In this document: positions 1-5,917 of the stretch, piece after piece
Numbering within the stretch: the first letter of the stretch is position 1
Layout of the letters: each line of letters begins with the position of its first letter
Assembly (NCBI GenBank): GCA_012842035.1
Contig: DUTO01000099.1
Span: 1-7,938, forward strand
Length of the DNA stretch: 7,938 bases
Source: Clostridia bacterium
GTDB lineage: Bacteria; Bacillota; Peptococcia; DRI-13; DTU073
Direction of reading: 5' to 3'
Made by a program: the position numbers and the translations under genes
Notes under the pieces: generated by a model
Seen by the model: only the letters and a program-made list of their open reading frames with translations
Database searches by the model: none
What the model was told of the DNA's origin: nothing

Positions 1-1
1 T

Positions 2-208
2 CATGACTTTTTATATACTATTAAACGTGCTTTAGATTTTTATAATAATCGTCGGCCGATTTGGAATAAATTGTTTAAGAATGCTTTTAAAGTTAATTTC
101 AGTTGGAACAATTCTGCTCAAAAATACATTGCCCTTTATGAGGATTTGCAGGCAGAACAAAAAGAAAGCAAAAATAAATCCCGTTTAAAAATATTTAAAA
201 AAGGATGA
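2..208 (+). CDS. glgA: glycogen synthase, C-terminal end (partial, 5' end outside window)
   Basis: An open frame enters from the left edge and ends at TGA 206-208, giving 68 residues. The segment FSWNNSAQKYIALYEDL matches the GlgA C-terminus, where E. coli has a DFSWQVAAKSYRELY-type ending. The upstream LDFYNN..PIWNKLFKNAF also fits the last helices of that GT5 fold. GlgA transfers glucose from ADP-glucose to the non-reducing end of alpha-1,4-glucan in the cytoplasm. After the family core there is a lysine-rich tail of about 20 residues that I do not recognise. The catalytic part is outside the window, so the call rests on the C-terminus plus the glucan-metabolism neighbours. The following gene starts 8 nt after this stop, and its ribosome binding site overlaps the end of this gene, so the two are probably co-transcribed and translationally coupled. 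Confidence 0.82.
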   Translation, partial: HDFLYTIKRALDFYNNRRPIWNKLFKNAFKVNFSWNNSAQKYIALYEDLQAEQKESKNKSRLKIFKKG

Positions 209-216
209 GAAGATGA

Positions 217-2139
217 ATGATGAGGGAATGGGTTTATCATGATACTCATGATCGGGAATATCGCAGCCCCTTTGGGGCTGTTCCTTGTTTGCAAAAAATC
301 GTACTTCGTTTAGGAATAAAACAAGTCAAAAAAGTAGAAACAGTTTTTTTACGTATGGGTGAAAACAATAAGAAAGCCCGTGACCTGGAAATGAAATTAG
401 AAAAAAGAGAAAAGGGTATAGATTTTTATTGTACGGAAATAACTGTTGCCGAAATTGGTCTTTATTGGTATTATTTCGTCATAATCAGTGATGGTCGTGT
501 CTATTATTATGGCAACAACAACGAAAGATTAGGTGGTCAAGGCATGTTGCGGGACCATGTCCCTCCTGCTTTTCAGATAACGGTATATCGGGGAGACTTT
601 ACAGTTCCGGCTTGGTTTACGGAAAGTGTAATGTATCAAATTTTTGTGGATCGTTTTTATAATGGAAACGAGGACGGGCAAGTAGAAAATCTCAAAAAAG
701 GCTGTTTGCTTCATGGGCGCTGGGATGATACGCCTTGTTATGTTAAAGAAGCCGATGGTTCCATTCAACGCTGGAACTTTTTCGGTGGCAATTTAAAAGG
801 GGTCATTAAGAAACTTCCCTATTTAAAGGAGTTGGGAGTTAGCGTTATTTATTTTAATCCCATTTTTGAAGCACCTAGTAATCATAAATATGATACAGCT
901 GATTATAAGAAAATTGACCCCATGTTTGGTGACGAAGCAACTTTTAAGAAATTATGCACTGAGGCTCGGAAACTAAATATACGGATTATGTTAGATGGTG
1001 TTTTTAGTCATACAGGTAGTGATAGCATTTATTTTAATAGGGAAGGTAATTATCCGGAAGTAGGTGCGTATCAGTCTAAAAAATCGCCTTATTATCGCTG
1101 GTATCGTTTTCAGAAATATCCGGATGAGTATGATAGTTGGTGGGGGATTGGGACATTACCTAATGTTAATGAACTGGAGCCCTCTTATCTGGAATTTATG
1201 TTGCATGGTGAAGATAGTGTCGTTAAGCATTGGATGAAGAGAGGGGTAGCTGGTTGGCGGTTGGATGTAGCTGATGAGTTGCCCGATAGATTTATTAAAG
1301 AAATGCGTCAGGTGATCAAAGAAGTGGACCCTGATTCGATTTTGCTGGGTGAAGTTTGGGAGGATGCTTCCAATAAGATTAGTTACGGGGAGAATCGTCA
1401 ATATTTATGGGGCGAAGAATTAGATGCCGTGATGAATTACCCTTTGCGCAAGATCTTCTTAAATTTTATTTTAGGATATGAAGATGCCTCTCTACTTCAG
1501 CGCCGCTTGATGAGTCTTTATGAAAATTATCCGCGCCCTCATTTTTATAGTGCCATGAATTTAATTGGTAGTCATGATGTGCCACGTGCTGTAACTCTTT
1601 TAGGTGAAGCACCTCCAGAACATACTTTAAGTGAACGGGAAAGAGAAAGGTTTAAGCTTAATCCTCGGCAAAGAAGACTAGGTTTAACGCGTTTAAAATT
1701 ATTAGTTCTTTTTCAGATGACTTTTCCCGGCGTTCCGGCTATTTATTATGGAGATGAAGTAGGGATGGAAGGCTATTCCGACCCTTATAATCGCGGACCT
1801 TTTCCTTGGGGTCGTGAAGATAGGGAATTACTCAATTATTATAAAAAAGTGATTGCTTTGCGGAATAATTATGCCGCTTTGCAAAAAGGGGATTGGCTTA
1901 CTCTGTGGGCCAAAGGTGATGTTTATGGTTTTTTAAGATCTTACCAAGAAGAGGCTTTTCTAGTTGTTTTGAACCGTCATCAAACTGCCGAACAGAAAGT
2001 CACTTTAGAATTAGGGCAAGAGCATCAAGGAGTATGGCGGGAAATTTTCCCGCAGGAAAAAGAACAACAAGAGAAAAGTAAGGCTTTAGATGTAACTTTG
2101 CGCCCTTTGGAAGGGAAAGTTTTTATGAAAGTAAAGTAA
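217..2139 (+). CDS. GH13 alpha-glucan hydrolase (neopullulanase/cyclomaltodextrinase/amylopullulanase-like), cytoplasmic
   Basis: This is a 640-aa alpha-amylase family protein. Residues 1-130 form an N-terminal beta-rich domain of the CBM34 type found in neopullulanase-like enzymes. The (beta/alpha)8 barrel starts at WFTESVMYQIFVDRF (133-147). Family motifs are present: region I LDGVFSHTG (259-267), region II GWRLD with nucleophile D350, region III GEVWED with acid/base E379, and region IV GSHD with D454. R348 and H453 are also in place. A C-terminal beta domain follows from about residue 560. There is no signal peptide, so it should act on internal glycogen, maltodextrins or cyclodextrins, cutting alpha-1,4 and possibly alpha-1,6 bonds. 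The exact specificity cannot be read from sequence. The start ATG at 217 has AGGATGAG (202-209) 7 nt upstream. It lies between glgA and malQ, which fits a role in glycogen turnover. Confidence 0.9.
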   Translation: MMREWVYHDTHDREYRSPFGAVPCLQKIVLRLGIKQVKKVETVFLRMGENNKKARDLEMKLEKREKGIDFYCTEITVAEIGLYWYYFVIISDGRVYYYGNNNERLGGQGMLRDHVPPAFQITVYRGDFTVPAWFTESVMYQIFVDRFYNGNEDGQVENLKKGCLLHGRWDDTPCYVKEADGSIQRWNFFGGNLKGVIKKLPYLKELGVSVIYFNPIFEAPSNHKYDTADYKKIDPMFGDEATFKKLCTEARKLNIRIMLDGVFSHTGSDSIYFNREGNYPEVGAYQSKKSPYYRWYRFQKYPDEYDSWWGIGTLPNVNELEPSYLEFMLHGEDSVVKHWMKRGVAGWRLDVADELPDRFIKEMRQVIKEVDPDSILLGEVWEDASNKISYGENRQYLWGEELDAVMNYPLRKIFLNFILGYEDASLLQRRLMSLYENYPRPHFYSAMNLIGSHDVPRAVTLLGEAPPEHTLSERERERFKLNPRQRRLGLTRLKLLVLFQMTFPGVPAIYYGDEVGMEGYSDPYNRGPFPWGREDRELLNYYKKVIALRNNYAALQKGDWLTLWAKGDVYGFLRSYQEEAFLVVLNRHQTAEQKVTLELGQEHQGVWREIFPQEKEQQEKSKALDVTLRPLEGKVFMKVK

Positions 2140-2151
2140 CGTATTTTAGAG

Positions 2152-2160
2152 AAAGGAGGT
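2152..2160 (+). promoter_or_regulatory. strong ribosome binding site that favours a TTG start for malQ
   Basis: AAAGGAGGT is an almost perfect anti-16S match. Its AGGAGG core (2154-2159) is only 2 nt from the ATG at 2162, too close for normal initiation. It is 8 nt from the in-frame TTG at 2168, which is an ideal distance. The two candidate starts differ by two residues. Confidence 0.75.
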
Positions 2161-2167
2161 AATGAGA

Positions 2168-3634
2168 TTGCAATTAGAGCGGGCCAGTGGGGTTTTGCTT
2201 CACCCTACCTCTCTGCCATCTGAATATGGAATCGGAGAAATAGGAGGAGAAGCTCGTAAGTTTATCAATTTTTTAGAAAAGGGTGGTTTTAAACTGTGGC
2301 AGATTTTGCCGTTAAATCCGGTAGGTTATGGAGAATCACCTTATCAGTCTTTTTCGGCTTTTGCCGGGAACCCTCTCTTAATTAGTTTAGATTGTTTAAG
2401 AAAAGAAGGGCTTTTGTCTAGAAGAGATTTAGCAGATGCACCTTCTTTCCCGAAAAACAAGGTGGATTATCCTTTTTGTCGTGAGTTTAAAAGCAGAATG
2501 TTGCGTCAAGCCTATTTAAAGTTTAAAAGTAAAGGTTTGCCAAGTTCAGACTTTGCGGAGTTTAAAGAAAGAAATCTTTTTTGGTTAGAGGACTATGCTT
2601 TTTTTATGGCTTTAAAAGAGCGTTTTGGTAATATACCCTGGAATTATTGGGATAAATCAATTGCTTTACGGGAGCCTTTAGCTATTAAGTTTTGGGAAGA
2701 AAGATTAGAGGAAGAAGTGAATTATCATCTTTTTTTACAATATAAATTTTTCAGTCAATGGCAGAACTTAAAAGAATATGCGACAGAAAAGGGGATTAGA
2801 ATTATCGGTGACTTGCCCCTTTATGTCTCTTATGATAGTAGTGATGCCTGGGTTCATTCTCATCTTTTTGAATTAGATGAAGCCGGGTATCCGCTGAAAG
2901 TTGGAGGTGTACCCCCTGATTATTTTAGTCCTACAGGTCAGTTATGGGGTAATCCTCTTTATAAGTGGGAAGAAATGGCGAAAAACGATTATCTTTGGTG
3001 GCGAGAACGAATCAAAGTTTTATTAGAACTGGTAGATGTGATTCGGCTTGACCATTTCCGAGGGTTTGAAGCTTATTGGGAAGTTCCGGCTACTGAGAAA
3101 ACTGCAGTGAAGGGTAGATGGGTAAAGGGGCCGGGTGAAAAATTCTTTTCTGTTATTACTGAATATTTAGGTGATTTGCCTTTAATGGCCGAAGACTTAG
3201 GTTTCATTACCCCGGAAGTAATTGAGTTAAGGGAAAAATTTAATTTTCCGGGCATGAAAGTATTGCAGTTCATAGACCGTGAACCTTTTCCTGCTTCTGT
3301 AACTGATGAGGGAAATTGGGCTTATTATACAGGCACACATGATAATAATACTTTGTTAGGTTGGTATGAAGAGACAATTCTCGCTCAGTTAGAAGCTGAA
3401 CATAGGGAAAAGTGGCGGGAGAATATCTGTTGGGAGTTTATTGAACTTCTTTATCAAAGCCGAGCGCAATGGGTGATTATTCCTTTACAAGACCTTTTAG
3501 AGTTGGATGCGGGTGCAAGAATGAATATTCCGGGCACAGTAGGCGGAAATTGGGAGTGGCGTTTTCAAAAAGGAGATTTAAAAAGAAAGATTGCCAAGAA
3601 AGCACGTAGTTTACAGCAAAAGTATGCACGCTAA
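2168..3634 (+). CDS. malQ: 4-alpha-glucanotransferase (amylomaltase, GH77)
   Basis: This is a 488-aa enzyme if it starts at TTG 2168, or 490 aa from ATG 2162. It has the normal length of the compact bacterial amylomaltases. Numbered from the TTG, the N-terminus carries the family segment SGVLLHPTSLPSEYGIGEIG. GDLPLYVSYDSSD lies at 214-226. The catalytic nucleophile is D295 in RLDHFRGF, the acid/base is E342 in AEDLG, and the third carboxylate is D392 in GTHDNNT. NIPGTVGGNWEWR closes the fold near 453-465. It moves maltosyl and longer dextrinyl units between alpha-1,4-glucans and releases glucose, acting in the cytoplasm. The gap after the GH13 gene is 28 nt with no terminator. The next gene, pgi, follows after a short gap, so liberated glucose can enter glycolysis through products of the same transcript. 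All catalytic residues are intact. Confidence 0.95.
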   Translation: MQLERASGVLLHPTSLPSEYGIGEIGGEARKFINFLEKGGFKLWQILPLNPVGYGESPYQSFSAFAGNPLLISLDCLRKEGLLSRRDLADAPSFPKNKVDYPFCREFKSRMLRQAYLKFKSKGLPSSDFAEFKERNLFWLEDYAFFMALKERFGNIPWNYWDKSIALREPLAIKFWEERLEEEVNYHLFLQYKFFSQWQNLKEYATEKGIRIIGDLPLYVSYDSSDAWVHSHLFELDEAGYPLKVGGVPPDYFSPTGQLWGNPLYKWEEMAKNDYLWWRERIKVLLELVDVIRLDHFRGFEAYWEVPATEKTAVKGRWVKGPGEKFFSVITEYLGDLPLMAEDLGFITPEVIELREKFNFPGMKVLQFIDREPFPASVTDEGNWAYYTGTHDNNTLLGWYEETILAQLEAEHREKWRENICWEFIELLYQSRAQWVIIPLQDLLELDAGARMNIPGTVGGNWEWRFQKGDLKRKIAKKARSLQQKYAR

Positions 3635-3688
3635 TTTTAAATTAATAACTAATACTAAAGACATATTATCGCAAGGGTGTGGTTTGAG

Positions 3689-5269
3689 ATGAGAAATAAT
3701 TATAGTTGGGAGAGGTATCAAAAATATCTATACACAAATGAAATATTAGGTCTTACTTTGGATTATAGTTGCTTTAATTTTTCTGAGGAATATTTAGAGG
3801 AGATGAAACCACGCATTAAACAGGCTTTTTTAGAGATGCAGGAATTAGAAAAAGGAGCTATAGCCAATCCTGATGAGAAACGGATGGTCGGTCATTATTG
3901 GCTGAGAAATGCTTCTTTGGCTCCCGGTCAAGAAATAAGTAGGGAGATTAGGCAGATTTACGAAAAAATCAAAGAATTTGGCCATGCGATTAAGGTCGGA
4001 GATCTTGTTTCGGGCACAGGTCAATTATTTACCAGATTTTTGTTGATTGGTATTGGCGGCTCTGCTTTGGGACCGCAATTAATTTGTGATACTCTGGGTG
4101 GCTCTGGTTTACAGGCATATTTTCTTGATAATACGGATCCTGATGGTATAGATCGGATTTTACATGAATTAGGGAATCATCTCGAGGAAACCTTAGTGAT
4201 CGTTATTTCTAAAAGTGGTGGTACGGTAGAAACACGTAATGGGATGCTTGAGGTACAAAACTTTTTTGCCACGAAGGGAGTTGACTTTGCTCAACAGGCA
4301 GTAACCATAACTACCCCAGGTAGTAAATTAAACAAACAAGCTGAGGAAGAAGGCTGGCTGACCCGCTTTTATATTTGGGATTGGGTAGGGGGGCGGACTT
4401 CGCTTACTTCGGCCGTCGGTTTGCTCCCGGCAGTTTTGCAGGATATTGATATAGATGCTTTTTTACAAGGAGCACGTGACTGTGATCAGGTTACGCGAAA
4501 AGCAGAACCTTTACAGAATCCAGCGGCCATTTTAGCTTTAATGTGGAATTATGCGGTAGAAAAAGAGCAGAAAAGGAATATGGTTATTTTACCGTATCGT
4601 GATAGTTTACAGCTCATTTCTCGTTATCTGCAGCAATTAGTGATGGAATCTTTAGGTAAAGAAAGAGACTCGGCGAACAAAATTGTTCACCAAGGTCTAA
4701 CTGTTTATGGGAATAAAGGTTCTACGGACCAACATGCCTATGTCCAACAACTTTTAGATGGGGTTAATGACTTTTTTGTCGTCTTTATTGAAGTACAACA
4801 GGACCGACGGGCACGCTCTCTTTTTATCGCAGCTGATGTAACTAGTGGTGATTATCTCAAGGCCTTTTTAGAAGGGACGCGGCAAGCTCTTTTACAAAAG
4901 AGTCGTGAATCTTTGACTCTTAGTTTAAAAGAGTTGACTCCTTATACCTTTGGTGTCTTAGTAGCCCTTTTTGAAAGGACCGTGGGTTTGTATGCTTCTT
5001 TAATTAATCTTAATGCCTATCATCAACCCGGTGTAGAATTAGGCAAAAAGGGTGCTAAGCAGTATGTGGAATTACAACGCCGGGTCTTACAATATTTGCG
5101 TTCTAAGCCAGGGCAAGCCTTTACTCCGGAGGAGATAACTAAAAATTTAGGGGTTCCCGCGGAAACAGAATTTGTCTATAAATTATTAGAACATCTCTAT
5201 CTTAATAAGTATCACGAGGTGAAAAAAGAAAAAGGCACAAGTTTATTTACAGGTAAATATTCTATTTAG
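3689..5269 (+). CDS. pgi: glucose-6-phosphate isomerase, long cyanobacterial-like form
   Basis: This protein of about 526 aa interconverts glucose 6-phosphate and fructose 6-phosphate in the cytoplasm. Numbered from ATG 3689, the first SIS domain has IGIGGSALGPQ (120-130) and the phosphate-binding SKSGGTVETRNGM (174-186). The segment YLQQLVMESLGKE contains the probable base E320. STDQHAYVQQL contains H349, and GVELGKK contains K453 near the C-terminus. The wording of these motifs, and a C-terminal tail from about 465 resembling a small winged-helix module (FTPEEITKNLGVP), recall cyanobacterial Pgi rather than the E. coli type. That comparison is from memory. An in-frame GTG at 3677 would add four residues but lacks a ribosome binding site. 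ATG 3689 has only a weak one (AAGG 3673-3676, GTGG 3679-3682), so the start is uncertain. No terminator separates it from malQ. Confidence 0.92.
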   Translation: MRNNYSWERYQKYLYTNEILGLTLDYSCFNFSEEYLEEMKPRIKQAFLEMQELEKGAIANPDEKRMVGHYWLRNASLAPGQEISREIRQIYEKIKEFGHAIKVGDLVSGTGQLFTRFLLIGIGGSALGPQLICDTLGGSGLQAYFLDNTDPDGIDRILHELGNHLEETLVIVISKSGGTVETRNGMLEVQNFFATKGVDFAQQAVTITTPGSKLNKQAEEEGWLTRFYIWDWVGGRTSLTSAVGLLPAVLQDIDIDAFLQGARDCDQVTRKAEPLQNPAAILALMWNYAVEKEQKRNMVILPYRDSLQLISRYLQQLVMESLGKERDSANKIVHQGLTVYGNKGSTDQHAYVQQLLDGVNDFFVVFIEVQQDRRARSLFIAADVTSGDYLKAFLEGTRQALLQKSRESLTLSLKELTPYTFGVLVALFERTVGLYASLINLNAYHQPGVELGKKGAKQYVELQRRVLQYLRSKPGQAFTPEEITKNLGVPAETEFVYKLLEHLYLNKYHEVKKEKGTSLFTGKYSI

Positions 5270-5285
5270 ACACAATATTTAAAAC

Positions 5286-5313
5286 TTGACACTATCCTTA
5301 AGTGTGATAGCAT
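5286..5313 (+). promoter_or_regulatory. probable sigma-A promoter with an internal dyad, upstream of the SemiSWEET-like gene
   Basis: A consensus -35 TTGACA (5286-5291) is followed 16 nt later by TAGCAT (5308-5313), a 4/6 match to TATAAT. Alternatively a 19-nt spacer leads to CATTAA (5311-5316). The spacer contains the inverted repeats ACACT (5289-5293)/AGTGT (5301-5305) and CTATC (5292-5296)/GATAG (5306-5310). A dyad between the -35 and -10 is the layout used by MerR-family activators, but no such regulator is in the window. The site lies 17 nt after the pgi stop, so the small gene can be expressed separately. Confidence 0.55.
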
Positions 5314-5399
5314 TAACAAATAAAAGAAAGTTACAATTTTATACCTAGTCTAATTGATGAAGAAAATATTTAACAACAATAATGATAATTAATTAAGCA

Positions 5400-5406
5400 A
5401 AGGTGG
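5400..5406 (+). promoter_or_regulatory. ribosome binding site setting the ATG 5415 start
   Basis: AAGGTGG lies 8 nt before ATG 5415. A GTG at 5403 is in frame but sits inside this site, so it is unlikely to be the start. Confidence 0.7.
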
Positions 5407-5414
5407 TTTTACTG

Positions 5415-5678
5415 ATGAGTATTTTTGAAATTATTATGTTGCTTTGTTTTGGATTTGCCTGGCCTTTTTCCATCTATAAGTCCTATACATCCAGATCCGT
5501 GGAAGGTAAAAGTTTTTTGTTTCTTATAGTAATTTTTGTAGGTTATTTAGCCGGTATCTTGCATAAAATCTTCTATTATTACGATAACGTAATTTATCTT
5601 TATATTATCAATATGACTATGGTTACAATTGATATGCTTTTGTATGCGCGTAATCTAAGATTGCAATCGAAAGCTTAA
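5415..5678 (+). CDS. small PQ-loop/SemiSWEET-like membrane protein
   Basis: This 87-aa protein is almost entirely hydrophobic, with three predicted membrane helices at about residues 3-20, 33-55 and 57-78. The segment WPFSIYKSYTSRSVEGKSF (16-34) has the PQ-loop pattern: a proline at the end of helix 1, then a basic/serine loop leading into helix 2. Here the classical PQ pair is PF. N66 in helix 3 is a candidate for the conserved pocket asparagine of SemiSWEETs. One such three-helix unit normally dimerises into a small transporter. Sugar transport would suit its place behind the glycogen/hexose genes, but the substrate is not shown and many PQ-loop proteins carry other things. It has its own promoter and terminator. 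Codons 31-60 are repeated at 7825 beyond the insertion sequence, yet this copy is complete. Confidence 0.72.
   Translation: MSIFEIIMLLCFGFAWPFSIYKSYTSRSVEGKSFLFLIVIFVGYLAGILHKIFYYYDNVIYLYIINMTMVTIDMLLYARNLRLQSKA
5505..5595 (+). repeat. 91-bp direct repeat, left copy
   Basis: Bases 5505-5595 are identical to 7825-7915 at a constant offset of 2320. Identity stops at 5504/7824 (A versus G) and at 5596/7916 (A versus T). The complete identity implies a recent duplication. Confidence 0.95.
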
Positions 5679-5705
5679 CAAGCTATAGATGGAAATATGA
5701 ATTTA

Positions 5706-5748
5706 AAAACCCTTATCATTGTTTGGGCTATAATGATAAGGGTTTTTT
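5706..5748 (+). terminator. strong bidirectional intrinsic terminator after the SemiSWEET-like gene
   Basis: A perfect 15-bp stem (5706-5720 with 5732-5746) encloses an 11-nt loop and ends in TTTTTT (5743-5748). The matching A-run at 5705-5709 makes it work on the opposite strand too. It ends transcription of the small gene 28 nt after its stop, and could stop readthrough from the transposase side. Confidence 0.92.
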
Positions 5749-5788
5749 CATTTAAATTTTTCAAAAGTATTTCAAGGTTTATATAATA

Positions 5789-5817
5789 TTGGAAAAAATA
5801 TTACTATATGGTATAAT
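5789..5817 (+). promoter_or_regulatory. probable sigma-A promoter abutting the IS left end
   Basis: TTGGAA (5789-5794), a 17-nt spacer and a perfect TATAAT (5812-5817) form a good promoter reading rightwards. It ends one base before the inferred IS end. It probably once drove the gene that now lies to the right of the IS, outside the window. Today it points into the IS, antisense to the transposase, where the hairpin at 5842-5888 should stop the transcript after a few dozen bases. Confidence 0.55.
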
Positions 5818-5830
5818 CCTGACTTTTACA
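5818..5830. repeat. IS left terminal inverted repeat (imperfect)
   Basis: CCTGACTTTTACA pairs with the reverse complement of 7812-7824 at 10 of 13 positions, including an unbroken TTTTACA. The assignment is supported by the target duplication starting directly after the other end. Confidence 0.55.
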
Positions 5831-5841
5831 GTTAAAAAGTT

Positions 5842-5888
5842 AAAAAAACAGCCGTAATCCCTGATATAAAAGGGATGGCTGTTTTTTT
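5842..5888 (-). terminator. bidirectional terminator after the transposase gene
   Basis: AAAAAAACAGCC (5842-5853) pairs with GGCTGTTTTTTT (5877-5888), and ATCCCT (5857-5862) pairs with AGGGAT (5871-5876). A GTA bulge and an 8-nt loop complete the hairpin. Runs of seven T on either strand make it work in both directions: it ends the transposase message 29 nt after its stop and blocks entry from the left-hand promoter. Confidence 0.88.
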
Positions 5889-5917
5889 ATTTTGTCATAA
5901 ATATGTAGTATAAAATC

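Larger units (their letters stand above)
5505..5817. repeat. inferred left copy of a long IS target duplication (about 313 bp)
   Basis: The sequence to the right of the IS restarts with bases identical to 5505 onward, beginning at codon 31 of the SemiSWEET-like gene. If the IS left end is at 5818, the duplicated target would be 5505-5817, including the 3' part of the gene, its terminator and the 5789-5817 promoter. Only the first 91 bp of the right copy can be confirmed as colinear, because the window ends. The full length is therefore inferred from the element boundary. Confidence 0.55.

Noticed and set aside
259..1030. Possible loss of function in the GH13 enzyme, because region I reads VFSH instead of VFNH
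   Set aside because: The Asn-to-Ser change is, as far as I recall, common in related Firmicutes enzymes. All three catalytic carboxylates and the key Arg and His are present.
529..1401. Short reverse-strand frames within the GH13 gene
   Set aside because: They lie opposite strongly conserved catalytic-domain coding sequence and show no family features or initiation signals.
3677..3688. GTG 3677 as the pgi start
   Set aside because: No ribosome binding site precedes it, whereas ATG 3689 has a weak G-rich one. The choice is not certain.
5289..5310. The dyad after pgi as an intrinsic terminator
   Set aside because: The stem is only 5 bp and no T-run follows on the + strand. It overlaps a consensus -35, so an operator is a better reading.
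5415..5678. The SemiSWEET-like gene interrupted by the insertion sequence
   Set aside because: The left copy has start, full three-helix frame, stop and terminator before the IS. Only the extra right copy is incomplete.
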